Program-made: the position numbers and the translations under genes | Notes under the pieces: generated by a model | The model's database searches: none | Told to the model about the DNA's origin: nothing | Seen by the model: only the letters and a program-made list of their open reading frames with translations | Part shown: piece after piece, positions 34,170 through 42,936 of the stretch | How positions within the stretch are numbered: the first letter of the stretch is position 1 | Layout: every line of letters begins with the position of its first letter | NCBI GenBank assembly: GCA_050951365.1 | Contig: JBMNIX010000001.1 | Coordinates: 135,427-199,426, forward strand | Reading direction: 5' to 3' | DNA from: JAAYHG01 sp012735455 | GTDB taxonomy: Bacteria; Bacillota; DTU030; DUMP01 | DNA: 64,000 nt

Positions 34170-34210
34170 GCTCCTGGCCTCCTTTCATCTGCCAGATCTG
34201 CGCTAATGCG

Positions 34211-34414
34211 CTACTTCTTCAGGGCAGCTAGCTCTCTCTGCCGCAGGATTGTCTTAATCCTGGCGATGGACTTCCTAACCTCACGGATCCGCATAGGGTT
34301 ATCCAGTTGCCGTGTGGCCAACTGGAATCGAAGGTTAAACAGCTCCTCTTTGAAGCCGGAAAGTTTCTCCTTAAGCTCACTCTCACTAAGCTCAACCAAT
34401 TCCTTAGCTTTCAC
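34211..34414 (-). CDS. rpmC: 50S ribosomal protein L29
   Basis: A 67-aa two-helix L29 (VKAKELVELSESELKEKL ... LRFQLATRQLDNPMRI). Start is GTG 34414 with GGTGAGG just upstream; it overlaps the last 11 nt of rplP. The longer frame to 34447 lies inside rplP and is not L29-like. Confidence 0.94.
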   Translation of the reverse strand: MKAKELVELSESELKEKLSGFKEELFNLRFQLATRQLDNPMRIREVRKSIARIKTILRQRELAALKK

Positions 34415-34838
34415 CGGCCTCACCACCCACTTCCATGCGCTTGACAAAGCGCGTTCTTACCGGCAGCTTCTGCGCTGCCAGCCGCATAGCTTCTCGGGCA
34501 ACCTCCTCGTTCACACCAGTGAGCTCGATGAGGATCCGCCCTGGTTTGACCACCGCTACCCAGTACTCAGGCGAACCCTTGCCGCTACCCATGCGGGTCT
34601 CAGCCGGTTTCGCGGTAATGGGCTTATCGGGGAAAATCTTAATCCAGACCCGGCCACCACGCTTAATGTGGCGGGTGAGGGCCACACGGGCTGCCTCAAT
34701 CTGCCGCGCTGTAATCCAACCCGCTTCTAGAGAGGCTAAGCCGTAGTCGCCGAAGACCACCTTAGTCCCGCGCTGAGCACTGCCGCGCGGACGAGGTCGA
34801 TGTTGCTTTCTGTACTTAACTCGCTTCGGCATCAACAT
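34404..34838 (-). CDS. rplP: 50S ribosomal protein L16
   Basis: A 144-aa L16: MLMPKRVKYRKQHRPRPRG, then GRVWIKIFPDKPITAKPAETRMG, the part near the peptidyl transferase centre. ATG start 3 nt after the rpsC stop region; it overlaps rpmC by 11 nt. Confidence 0.97.
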   Translation of the reverse strand: MLMPKRVKYRKQHRPRPRGSAQRGTKVVFGDYGLASLEAGWITARQIEAARVALTRHIKRGGRVWIKIFPDKPITAKPAETRMGSGKGSPEYWVAVVKPGRILIELTGVNEEVAREAMRLAAQKLPVRTRFVKRMEVGGEAGES

Positions 34839-34841
34839 GTG

Positions 34842-35516
34842 TTACTCGCCTCCCTCGTTGCCAGCCGCCACCTTGGTCTCTGTTTTGGCTTGGGGTAGTA
34901 CCTCACCTCTATAAATCCAGACCTTTACACCAATCCGCCCGTACGTGGTTCGGGCCTCGGCAAAACCATACTCAATGTCGGCCCGGAGTGTCTGCAACGG
35001 CACTGTGCCCTCACGGTAACCTTCGCGCCGCGCGATCTCAGCACCGCCCAAGCGACCACTTACGGCGACCCTGATCCCTTTAGCGCCAGCCCGCATGGTA
35101 CGCTGCATGGCCTGCTTCATAGCCCGCCGGAAGGAGGTGCGTTTCTCCAGCTGAGCCGCGATACTCTCTGCTACCAGCTGCGCATCCAATTCCGGCACCT
35201 TGATCTCCTGAATGTTGATGTGAATCTGCTTGCCTGTAAGCTTCTCCAGCTCTTTGCGCAAGGCCTCGACGCCAGCACCACCCCGGCCAATAATAATACC
35301 GGGTTTGGCCGTGTGAACAGTTATCTGCACACGTTTGGCCAGGCGCTCAATCTCAATCTTAGAGACTCCGGCCGCATAGCATTTTTCCTTGATATAGTCA
35401 CGAATCTTAACGTCCTCGAGCAGGAGGTCGGAGAAATCGCGGCCGGCAAACCAACGCGCCTCCCAGTTACGGATAATCCCTATGCGCAAGCCGTTGGGAT
35501 TAACTTTTTGACCCAC
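34842..35516 (-). CDS. rpsC: 30S ribosomal protein S3
   Basis: A 224-aa S3 with the KH domain (AKPGIIIGRGGAGVEALRKE) and C-terminal GVKVWIYRGEV; the acidic/glycine end NEGGE is short. GTG start (GTGGGTCAAAAAG) behind AAGGAGGG. It follows rplV by 12 nt. Confidence 0.97.
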   Translation of the reverse strand: MGQKVNPNGLRIGIIRNWEARWFAGRDFSDLLLEDVKIRDYIKEKCYAAGVSKIEIERLAKRVQITVHTAKPGIIIGRGGAGVEALRKELEKLTGKQIHINIQEIKVPELDAQLVAESIAAQLEKRTSFRRAMKQAMQRTMRAGAKGIRVAVSGRLGGAEIARREGYREGTVPLQTLRADIEYGFAEARTTYGRIGVKVWIYRGEVLPQAKTETKVAAGNEGGE

Positions 35517-35528
35517 TCCTATCCCTCC

Positions 35529-35861
35529 TTACTTCTCACCTACCACAACGGTAATGTGGCTGGTGCGTTTCAGAATTGGAAACGCCTGGCCCATCCGCCG
35601 CGGATGATAACGCTTGAGTGTTGGCCCTTCATCGGCATACGCCCGCACTACGTAAAGGTTCGCTGGGTCGAGATCCAGGTTGTTCTGAGCGTTGGCAACA
35701 GCCGAACGCAACACCTTCTCAATCAAGCGCGAGCCCCGCTTTGGCGTAAAGCGGAGGATAGCCAGGGCCTCAGCCACGCTCTTGCCCCGTATTAGATCCA
35801 GTACAATGCGGACCTTTGAAGGAGAGATCCGCACGTAGCGGGCAACTGCTTTTGCTTCCAT
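35529..35861 (-). CDS. rplV: 50S ribosomal protein L22
   Basis: A 110-aa L22. The exit-tunnel beta hairpin region (ADEGPTLKRYHPRRMGQAFPI) is intact. ATG start behind GGAGGGC, 19 nt after rpsS. Confidence 0.97.
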   Translation of the reverse strand: MEAKAVARYVRISPSKVRIVLDLIRGKSVAEALAILRFTPKRGSRLIEKVLRSAVANAQNNLDLDPANLYVVRAYADEGPTLKRYHPRRMGQAFPILKRTSHITVVVGEK

Positions 35862-35880
35862 CGCTAGTCCCTGCCCTCCT

Positions 35881-36165
35881 CTACTTCAGCGCCGTTGACC
35901 TTTCCGTGTGGTGGCCGTGGCCCTTAAACGTCCGGGTCGGCGCAAACTCTCCAAGCTTATGGCCCACCATCTCTTCAGTGATATAGATGGGGACGTGTTT
36001 TCTGCCATCATGCACGGCGATGGTGTGACCGACCATCTCTGGGAAAATTGTCGAAGCCCGAGACCAGGTCTTGATGACCCGTTTCTCCCGCTTCTCGTTC
36101 ATTTCTCTAATCTTGCGCATCAGACTGGGGTAAACATATGGCCCCTTTTTGGCTGAGCGAGACAC
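35881..36165 (-). CDS. rpsS: 30S ribosomal protein S19
   Basis: A 94-aa S19: SRSAKKGPYVYPSLMRKI, then TWSRASTIFPEMVGHTIAVHDG and a normal basic tail. Start is GTG 36165 behind AAGGAGG, 19 nt after rplB. Confidence 0.97.
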   Translation of the reverse strand: MSRSAKKGPYVYPSLMRKIREMNEKREKRVIKTWSRASTIFPEMVGHTIAVHDGRKHVPIYITEEMVGHKLGEFAPTRTFKGHGHHTERSTALK

Positions 36166-36184
36166 AAGCTAACCTCCTTTCAGC

Positions 36185-37015
36185 CTACTTGCGCCCTTTC
36201 ACGATCAGGCGGTTTGAAGCCTTGTTTCTCTTCCTGGTCTTGACGCCGCGGGCGGGTTTGCCCCAGGGAGTCATCTGCACCTTACGGCCCACAGGAGCCC
36301 GGCCTTCGCCACCACCGTGGGGGTGGTCCACCGGGTTCATGGCAATACCGCGGACACTGGGCCGCCTGCCCAACCAGCGCGCACGTCCTGCTTTACCAAT
36401 GGTGGTATTCTCGTGGTCCAAGTTCCCTACTTGGCCAATTGTGGCCTTGCAGGCTGTTGGCACCATGCGCATCTCACCTGAAGGCATCCTGAGCGTGGCC
36501 AAGCGGCCTTCACGGGCCATGAGCTGGGCCGCTGCTCCCGCGGAGCGCACCATCTTACCACCTTGTCCAGGTATCAACTCGATGTTGTGTACCACAGTAC
36601 CCAAGGGGATATTCTCAAGAGGCAAGGCATTGCCAACTTTAATATCTGCCTCGGGTCCGGAAACCACCATGTCACCAACCTCTAGGCCCGCCGGTGCCAG
36701 GATGTAACGCTTCTCTCCATCCACATAGTGGAGAAGCGCAATCCGCGCCGAGCGGTTAGGATCGTACTCAATGGCTGCTACCTTGGCTGGGATATTGTCC
36801 TTATCCCGTCTAAAATCCACCTTGCGGTACTGGCGCTTGTGCCCGCCGCCTCTGTGACGTACCGTGATCCGGCCCTGGTTGTTGCGCCCACCCTTGCTCT
36901 TTAAGGGCTCCAACAGGGACTTTTCGGGCCGTTTCTTAGTGATTTCCTCGAAGGTAGACGTGGTCACGAACCGTCGGCCCGGGGAGGTGGCTTTATACTT
37001 CTTGATGGGCATCAC
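36185..37015 (-). CDS. rplB: 50S ribosomal protein L2
   Basis: A 276-aa L2, full length. Peptidyl-transferase-associated segment AMNPVDHPHGGGEGR and the N-terminal YKATSPGRRF are conserved. Start is either GTG 37015 or the ATG directly after it, behind GGGGGGG. It follows rplW by 21 nt. Confidence 0.97.
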   Translation of the reverse strand: MMPIKKYKATSPGRRFVTTSTFEEITKKRPEKSLLEPLKSKGGRNNQGRITVRHRGGGHKRQYRKVDFRRDKDNIPAKVAAIEYDPNRSARIALLHYVDGEKRYILAPAGLEVGDMVVSGPEADIKVGNALPLENIPLGTVVHNIELIPGQGGKMVRSAGAAAQLMAREGRLATLRMPSGEMRMVPTACKATIGQVGNLDHENTTIGKAGRARWLGRRPSVRGIAMNPVDHPHGGGEGRAPVGRKVQMTPWGKPARGVKTRKRNKASNRLIVKGRK

Positions 37016-37036
37016 TGCCCCCCCTTTCCGCGTGGT

Positions 37037-37321
37037 TTAGGCACCCTCAAAGAACGGGATGCGCTGACCCTTTTCAATAGTCACAATGGCTTTCTTCCAA
37101 GACGGGGTACGACCCACATGCCGACCCATCCGCCTTACCTTGCCAGGTACTTTAAGGGTGGCAACCCGGGTGACCTTGACCTTAAAAACTTCCTCTACAG
37201 CGTTCTTGATGTCGATCTTGGTGGCCGCAGAATCCACCTCAAAGGTGTACTTGTTCTCTTCCATCTGGGCAGCTGCTCGCTCGGTGATAATCGGTCGCTT
37301 CAAGACATCGCGCGCTTCCAT
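37037..37321 (-). CDS. rplW: 50S ribosomal protein L23
   Basis: A 94-aa L23 (RDVLKRPIITERAAAQMEEN, then VDSAATKIDIKNAVEEVF), which lies at the tunnel exit and binds trigger factor and SRP. ATG start overlaps the rplD stop by one base. Confidence 0.96.
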   Translation of the reverse strand: MEARDVLKRPIITERAAAQMEENKYTFEVDSAATKIDIKNAVEEVFKVKVTRVATLKVPGKVRRMGRHVGRTPSWKKAIVTIEKGQRIPFFEGA

Positions 37322-37944
37322 CAGCCGAGCACCTCCTCTACCCTGGCTACAGCATCCTTTGTGATGATTAGACGGCCGTAGTTCAACAAGTCGTAGACGT
37401 TCAAGGCCGACACTACTGTCGCCAGTACACCAGGAATATTACGAGCACTCCTCTGTACCACTTCATCTCTCTCAGGGGTAACAATGAGCGCCTTCTTGGG
37501 CGAACCCAGGTGGTTCAGGACCTTAACCATTTGTTTGGTCTTTGCCTCTGGGAGTTCCAAGCCCTCTAGCACCATCAGTTCGCCACTTCTTAGCTTCTCG
37601 GAGAGGGCCACCTTAAGTGCCAACCGCCGCATTTTCTTGGGAAGGTCCTGTGCATAGCTCCTTGGGTGGGGACCGAAAGCAACACCGCCATGGCGCCACA
37701 GTGGTGACCTGATGCTACCCACCCGGGCCCGGCCAGTGCCCTTCTGCCGCCAAGGCTTGCGGCCGCCGCCCCTGACCTCAGCACGAGTTTTTGTATCGGA
37801 AGTTCCAAAACGCCTGTTGGCCAGGTGGCGTACCACCGCTTGGTGAATAAGTCCACTATTCATCGGCACGGCGAAGACACTGTCGGAAAGCTCTATTTCT
37901 CCCACCGTCTCGCCCTGCAGATTGTACAAAGGTACACGCGGCAT
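37321..37944 (-). CDS. rplD: 50S ribosomal protein L4
   Basis: A 207-aa L4 with the extended tunnel loop (TRAEVRGGGRKPWRQKGTG, then SIRSPLWRHGGVAFGP). ATG start behind GGAGGAG. In E. coli L4 represses its own operon; no such site is proven here, but a structured leader precedes rpsJ. Confidence 0.97.
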   Translation of the reverse strand: MPRVPLYNLQGETVGEIELSDSVFAVPMNSGLIHQAVVRHLANRRFGTSDTKTRAEVRGGGRKPWRQKGTGRARVGSIRSPLWRHGGVAFGPHPRSYAQDLPKKMRRLALKVALSEKLRSGELMVLEGLELPEAKTKQMVKVLNHLGSPKKALIVTPERDEVVQRSARNIPGVLATVVSALNVYDLLNYGRLIITKDAVARVEEVLG

Positions 37945-37971
37945 CGCGTCTCCTCCTTTCTCCGCCGGTTT

Positions 37972-38592
37972 TTATTCGGTCACGCGCACGCTCACAAGCC
38001 GTCCGCGCGCACCTGGAACCGAACCCTTGACCATGAGTAGGTTCCGCTCGGGATCAACCCGCACTACCCTCAAGTTCCTGACCGTTACCCGGTCGTAACC
38101 CATACGGCCCGGCATTTTCCGGCCAGGGAACACACGGCCCCCGCTGCGCGGGCTACTCAAGGTACCAGGAGCCCGGTGGAACTTGGAGCCGTGGCTCATG
38201 CGACCGCGGCGGGCGCCCCAACGCTTGATTACACCGGCGAAGCCCTTACCACGAGAAATACCGGTTACGTTCACCTTTTCTCCGGGGCTAAAAACATCCG
38301 CTTTAATCTCCTGCCCCACCTCATAGCTGTCAGGATTCTCGACCCTGAACTCGCGGAGGTAGCGTACCGGGCGCAGCTTGTTCTTGGCGAAGTGCCCCCT
38401 GAGAGGCTTTGTGACCTTGGATTCCCGCACACTGCCAAAACCAATCTGCAAAGCATTGTAGCCATCTGTAGCCACGGTCTTCTTCTGGATCACCACACAG
38501 GGTCCTGCCTCAATGACAGTCACCGGCACCATGGTGCCGTCTTCCTGTATTATCTGGGTCATGCCTAGCTTTCTGCCTAGAATTCCTTTCAT
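37972..38592 (-). CDS. rplC: 50S ribosomal protein L3
   Basis: A 206-aa L3; GILGRKLGMTQIIQEDG at the start and the central loop RWGARRGRMSHGSKFHRAPG that reaches the peptidyl transferase centre. ATG start behind GGGAGG, 18 nt after rpsJ. Confidence 0.97.
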   Translation of the reverse strand: MKGILGRKLGMTQIIQEDGTMVPVTVIEAGPCVVIQKKTVATDGYNALQIGFGSVRESKVTKPLRGHFAKNKLRPVRYLREFRVENPDSYEVGQEIKADVFSPGEKVNVTGISRGKGFAGVIKRWGARRGRMSHGSKFHRAPGTLSSPRSGGRVFPGRKMPGRMGYDRVTVRNLRVVRVDPERNLLMVKGSVPGARGRLVSVRVTE

Positions 38593-38610
38593 TGTCCTGC
38601 CTCCCTTCCC

Positions 38611-38922
38611 TTACGCCTGTTTAATCTCGATGTCCACGCCGGCGGGAAGGTCTAAACGCATAAGGGCATCCACAGTCTTAGGCGTGGGCTCCAGGATGTC
38701 GATGAGGCGCTTGTGCACCCGCATTTCGAACTGTTCCCGCGCGTCCTTGTATTTGTGCGGTGCCCGCAGGATAGTGTAAACGCTCTTTTCCGTCGGAAGC
38801 GGAATCGGACCGGAAACGAGCGCCCCTGTCCGCTTTACCGTCTCAACTATCTTCTGGGAAGACTGATCCACCACCTGGTGGTCATAACCCTTGAGGCGGA
38901 TACGTATTTTTTGTTGAGGCAT
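38611..38922 (-). CDS. rpsJ: 30S ribosomal protein S10
   Basis: A 103-aa S10 (KIRIRLKGYDHQVVDQSSQK, then GPIPLPTEKSVYTILRAPHK). ATG start behind AGGAGGAG. It heads the S10 block; a terminator after tuf and a 135-nt structured leader lie between it and tuf. S10 also takes part in transcription antitermination with NusB. Confidence 0.97.
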   Translation of the reverse strand: MPQQKIRIRLKGYDHQVVDQSSQKIVETVKRTGALVSGPIPLPTEKSVYTILRAPHKYKDAREQFEMRVHKRLIDILEPTPKTVDALMRLDLPAGVDIEIKQA

Positions 38923-39056
38923 TCTTTCTCCTCCTTAACGCCCGATTACAGCCGGTGAACAAACTTAGCCTTCGCTCACCGTACCACGGACAATTCTCAG
39001 TGGAAATTACCCAGCTAAGGCTGGCAACCTCCCACCTCATAGCAGGTGCCAGTTAC
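38923..39056 (-). promoter_or_regulatory. Structured leader ahead of rpsJ (S10 block)
   Basis: Between the tuf terminator and the rpsJ start, the minus strand can form at least three stem-loops: TGGCA/CCT pairing with AGG/TTGCCA (39053-39023), CCAGC-TTAG-GCTGG-type tetraloop hairpin (39024-39011), and CGGTGA with TCACCG (38984-38953). No convincing promoter hexamers were found. S10-block leaders that bind L4 are known in other bacteria; whether this one does is inference. Confidence 0.4.
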
Positions 39057-39086
39057 AAAAAGAGGGGAGGAGAGAAACTCCCCTCT
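39057..39086 (-). terminator. Rho-independent terminator after tuf
   Basis: AGAGGGGAG (39086-39078) and CTCCCCTCT (39069-39061) form a perfect 9-bp stem with an 8-nt loop followed by TTTT on the minus strand. The stem overlaps the tuf stop codon. It divides the str block (L7Ae-like to tuf) from the S10 block. Confidence 0.85.
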
Positions 39087-40287
39087 ATTCGAAGATCTCC
39101 GAAACCACGCCCGCGCCCACGGTGCGACCGCCCTCGCGGATAGCGAAGCGCAGCCCGGTCTCAATGGCGATGGGGGTGATAAGCTCGATGTCCATGACGA
39201 TGTTGTCGCCGGGCATCACCATCTCGACGCCCTCAGGCAACTTGATGTTGCCGGTAACGTCGGTGGTACGGAAGTAGAACTGGGGCCGGTAACCGTTGAA
39301 GAACGGGGTGTGCCGTCCACCTTCTTCTTTGGTGAGAACGTAGACCTGACCCTTGAACTTGGTGTGAGGACGAATGCTGCCGGGCTTGGCCAGGACCTGC
39401 CCACGCTCTACTTCTCTACGGTCAACGCCACGGAGAAGAACACCAATGTTGTCACCAGCAACGCCCTCGTCCAGGGTCTTGCGGAACATCTCAACACCGG
39501 TGACTACGACTTTGCGGGACTCGTCGGTGAGTCCTACGATCTCGACTTCATCGCCGGTCTTCACTTTACCGCGCTCAACACGGCCTGTAACCACGGTGCC
39601 ACGACCGGTGATGGTGAAGACGTCCTCAATGGGCATGAGATAGGGCTTGTCGGTGTCGCGCTCAGGGGTGGGTATATACTCGTCTACTGCGTCCATGAGC
39701 TCCCAGATGGACTTGCACTCGGGGCAGTCGCGGCTGCCGCAGCCACACTCAAGGGCCTTTAGGGCGGAACCGGTGATCACTGGGATCTCATCGCCAGGGA
39801 ACTCGTACTCGCTGAGAAGATCGCGTACTTCCATCTCTACGAGCTCGAGAAGCTCGGGATCATCCACCTGATCAGCCTTGTTGAGGTAGACAACGATGTA
39901 AGGCACGCCCACCTGCCGAGCCAAGAGTATGTGCTCGCGGGTCTGGGGCATGGGACCGTCCGCCGCGGAAACCACAAGGATAGCACCGTCCATCTGGGCG
40001 GCACCGGTGATCATGTTCTTTACGTAGTCGGCGTGACCCGGGCAGTCCACGTGGGCATAGTGCCGATTCTCGGTTTCGTACTCTACGTGGGAGGTGGCAA
40101 TGGTGATACCACGGGCGCGCTCTTCTGGCGCTTTGTCAATCTGGGCATAGTCGATAAAATTTGAGAGCCCGGCGTTGGCCAAAACTTTCGTGATGGCCGC
40201 CGTTAAGGTGGTCTTGCCGTGGTCAACGTGGCCAATGGTACCAATGTTTACGTGGGGTTTAGTACGCTCGTACTTCTTCTTCGCCAT
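39085..40287 (-). CDS. tuf: Elongation factor Tu with a four-cysteine insert in domain I
   Basis: A 400-aa EF-Tu that brings aminoacyl-tRNA to the ribosome. Start is ATG 40287 (MAKKKYERTKPHVNIGTIGH) behind AGGAGGAG. G1 GHVDHGKT, G2 RGITI, G3 DCPGH and G4 NKAD (residues 136-139) are intact. After SALKALE, where most EF-Tu have a short acidic stretch, there is ECGCGSRDCPECKSIWELM: C181, C183, C188 and C191 make a CxCx4CxxC cluster, suggestive of a bound metal. A 7-bp hairpin (40333-40314) spans the fusA stop just upstream. tuf ends in a terminator. Confidence 0.97.
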   Translation of the reverse strand: MAKKKYERTKPHVNIGTIGHVDHGKTTLTAAITKVLANAGLSNFIDYAQIDKAPEERARGITIATSHVEYETENRHYAHVDCPGHADYVKNMITGAAQMDGAILVVSAADGPMPQTREHILLARQVGVPYIVVYLNKADQVDDPELLELVEMEVRDLLSEYEFPGDEIPVITGSALKALECGCGSRDCPECKSIWELMDAVDEYIPTPERDTDKPYLMPIEDVFTITGRGTVVTGRVERGKVKTGDEVEIVGLTDESRKVVVTGVEMFRKTLDEGVAGDNIGVLLRGVDRREVERGQVLAKPGSIRPHTKFKGQVYVLTKEEGGRHTPFFNGYRPQFYFRTTDVTGNIKLPEGVEMVMPGDNIVMDIELITPIAIETGLRFAIREGGRTVGAGVVSEIFE

Positions 40288-40313
40288 GTTTTTCTCCTCC
40301 TTTGACTCATGCC

Positions 40314-40333
40314 AACCGGGGTTAAGCCCGGTT
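40314..40333 (-). other. Hairpin at the fusA-tuf junction
   Basis: AACCGGG and CCCGGTT pair perfectly over 7 bp around a 6-nt loop that contains the fusA stop codon. There is no T-run after it, so it is more likely an mRNA-processing, stability or translation-level element than a terminator. Significance uncertain. Confidence 0.35.
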
Positions 40334-42397
40334 CTTAGCAATAATTTTCTCAGCTAGGTTCTTAGGCACCTCACCGTAGTGTGAGAACTGCATGGTGTAG
40401 TTGCCCCGGCCCTGCGTAAGAGAACGCAGGTCAGTAGCGTAACCGAACATCTCCGCCAAGGGTACCTTGGCGTCTATCACCTGTAGACCGTTTCTCTGCT
40501 CCATGCCAGAGATGTTGCCCCGTCGGCTGTTAAGGTCTCCAATAACATCGCCCATGTAGTCTTCCGGAACCAGAACCTGCACCGCCATTACGGGCTCTAA
40601 TAGCACCGGCTGTGCCTGTTGCAGTGCGTTCTTAAAACCCATGGAGCCTGCAACCTTGAAGGCCATCTCGGACGAGTCCACATCGTGGTAGGAACCATCG
40701 TAGAGGGTGACGTGTACGTCGATAACAGGATAACCGGCGAGGACACCAGTCGCCGCCGCCTCGCGCACACCAGCCTCCACAGCAGGAATGTATTCCTTAG
40801 GCACGACGCCGCCAACAATCTTGCTCTCGAAGGACAGGCCTGCACCTCGTTCGCGGGGTGCGACCTCCAGCCAAACGTGACCGTACTGCCCCCGACCACC
40901 CGTCTGGCGAACATAGCGTCCCTCAGCTTTGCTGGCCACAGTGATGGTCTCCTTGTAGGCCACCTGGGGCTGACCCACATTAGCCTCCACCTTGAACTCG
41001 CGCAGTAGGCGGTCCACAATAATCTCTAGGTGAAGCTCACCCATGCCTTCGATAATGGTCTGGCCGGTCTCCGCATCCGTATGCATCCGGAAGGTAGGAT
41101 CCTCGTCGGCCAGCTTCGCCAGGGCGGTACCTAGCTTATCCTGGTCGGCCTTGGTCTTAGGCTCAATAGCTACCGAGATAACCGGTTCTGGGAATTCTAT
41201 GGACTCGAGGAGAATGGGAGCACCTTCGTCACACAATGTGTCACCTGTTCCCGTATCCCTGAGTCCTACCGCCGCTGCAATATCACCGGTGAAGACCTGG
41301 TCTATCTCCTGCCGGTGGTTGGCGTGCATCTGCAGGATGCGGCCAATGCGCTCCTTGCGCCCACGGCTGGCATTATAAATATATGAACCTGCTTTAAGAG
41401 TACCAGAGTACACCCGGAAAAAAGCCAGGCCACCCACATAAGGGTCTGTCATGATCTTGAAAGCGAGGGCACTGAAGGGAGCATCATCGCTTGTGGCGCG
41501 GTGTTCTTCTTCCCCCGTGTTGGGATTTATGCCCCGGATATCGGGAATATCCGTTGGGGCCGGCAGGAAGTCAACAACCGCGTCAAGCAGTAACTGTACA
41601 CCCTTGTTGCGATAAGATGTACCGCAGAGGACCGGTACGATACGATTGGACAGGGTGCCTTTGCGCAGAGCGGCCTTAATCTCCTCTACAGAGAGTTCTT
41701 CACCCTCGAGATACTTCTGCATCAAGTCATCGTCTATTTCGGCCAGAGCCTCTAGTAGTGTTTCTCTCCACACCTGTACCTCTTCGACCATCTCATCCGG
41801 TATCCCGCTCTCCTCACTCCTGGTACCCATGTCATCAATGTAAAAAATGGCCTTCTGGCTAACCAGGTCTACCATACCGCGAAACTCTGCTTCTTTACCA
41901 ATAGGGAGTTGCACCGGCACCGCATTGGCGCCAAGGCGCTCACGCATCATCTCTACAGCACGGTAAAAATCTGCCCCGGTGATGTCCATCTTGTTCACGT
42001 AGGCGATACGCGGCACATGGTACCGGTCCGCCTGACGCCATACGGTTTCGGACTGGGGTTCAACACCGCCTTTAGCACAGAACACGGCAACTGCCCCGTC
42101 TAGCACGCGCAGCGAGCGTTCTACCTCCATGGTGAAATCAACGTGGCCGGGCGTGTCGATAATATTAATGCGGTGATCCTTCCAAAAACACGTCGTAGCC
42201 GCCGAGGTTATAGTAATACCGCGTTCCTGTTCTTGTACCATCCAGTCCATGGTGGCGGCGCCGTCGTGCGTCTCACCAACCTTATGAACCTTGCCCGTGT
42301 AGAAGAGGATGCGCTCGGTTGTAGTCGTCTTACCGGCATCGATATGGGCCATAATGCCGATGTTACGCGTTTTTTGCAGCGAGTATTGCCTTGGCAC
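40322..42397 (-). CDS. fusA: Elongation factor G
   Basis: A 691-aa translocation GTPase. I prefer GTG 42397 (MPRQYSLQKTRNIGIMAHID) because GGGG is 8 nt upstream; GTG 42406 is too close to it. G1 AHIDAGKTTTTERI, G2 RGITI, G3 DTPGHVDF and G4 NKMD are intact, and domains II-V are complete to NYTMQFSHYGEVP. It lies 47 nt after rpsG and 34 nt before tuf. Confidence 0.97.
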   Translation of the reverse strand: MPRQYSLQKTRNIGIMAHIDAGKTTTTERILFYTGKVHKVGETHDGAATMDWMVQEQERGITITSAATTCFWKDHRINIIDTPGHVDFTMEVERSLRVLDGAVAVFCAKGGVEPQSETVWRQADRYHVPRIAYVNKMDITGADFYRAVEMMRERLGANAVPVQLPIGKEAEFRGMVDLVSQKAIFYIDDMGTRSEESGIPDEMVEEVQVWRETLLEALAEIDDDLMQKYLEGEELSVEEIKAALRKGTLSNRIVPVLCGTSYRNKGVQLLLDAVVDFLPAPTDIPDIRGINPNTGEEEHRATSDDAPFSALAFKIMTDPYVGGLAFFRVYSGTLKAGSYIYNASRGRKERIGRILQMHANHRQEIDQVFTGDIAAAVGLRDTGTGDTLCDEGAPILLESIEFPEPVISVAIEPKTKADQDKLGTALAKLADEDPTFRMHTDAETGQTIIEGMGELHLEIIVDRLLREFKVEANVGQPQVAYKETITVASKAEGRYVRQTGGRGQYGHVWLEVAPRERGAGLSFESKIVGGVVPKEYIPAVEAGVREAAATGVLAGYPVIDVHVTLYDGSYHDVDSSEMAFKVAGSMGFKNALQQAQPVLLEPVMAVQVLVPEDYMGDVIGDLNSRRGNISGMEQRNGLQVIDAKVPLAEMFGYATDLRSLTQGRGNYTMQFSHYGEVPKNLAEKIIAKNRA

Positions 42398-42444
42398 AGG
42401 TTTCACCCCTTTCCGTAACCATACTTACTACACTTAGTTCAGCC

Positions 42445-42915
42445 TTACCAACGATAGTGGGCAAATGCCTTATTGGCCTCTGCCATCTTATGCGTATCCT
42501 CGCGCTTCTTCACAGCGCCACCGGTACCGTTGGCTGCATCCATAATCTCGCCTGCCAACCGATCCTTCATAGTACGCTCGCCACGCTTTCTGGCGTACTC
42601 CACCAGCCAACGCAAGGCAAGCGACACACGCCGCTCTGGCCGCACTTCTACTGGAACCTGATAGTTAGCACCGCCGACACGGCGAGCCCTAACCTCCACA
42701 ATGGGAGTAACATTCTTCAAAGCCTGTTCGAAAACATCAAGTGGATCTTTACGAGTTTTTTCCCGGACGGTCTCCAACGCATCATAACAGATTCGCTCTG
42801 CTAAGCTACGCTTGCCGTCCCAAAGCACTTTATTGATGAGACGGGTTACCATCTTGTTCCCGTAAACGGAATCAGGCTCCACCTCATGCCGTGGAACATG
42901 GCCACGCCTTGGCAT
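42445..42915 (-). CDS. rpsG: 30S ribosomal protein S7
   Basis: A 156-aa S7 (MPRRGHVPRHEVEPDSVYGN, then GGANYQVPVEVRPERR). ATG start behind GGAGGGAAGGGG. Order rpsL-rpsG-fusA-tuf as in the str operon, where S7 is the autogenous repressor in E. coli. Confidence 0.97.
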   Translation of the reverse strand: MPRRGHVPRHEVEPDSVYGNKMVTRLINKVLWDGKRSLAERICYDALETVREKTRKDPLDVFEQALKNVTPIVEVRARRVGGANYQVPVEVRPERRVSLALRWLVEYARKRGERTMKDRLAGEIMDAANGTGGAVKKREDTHKMAEANKAFAHYRW

Positions 42916-42936
42916 CCCCTTCCCTCCTTTGCACTG

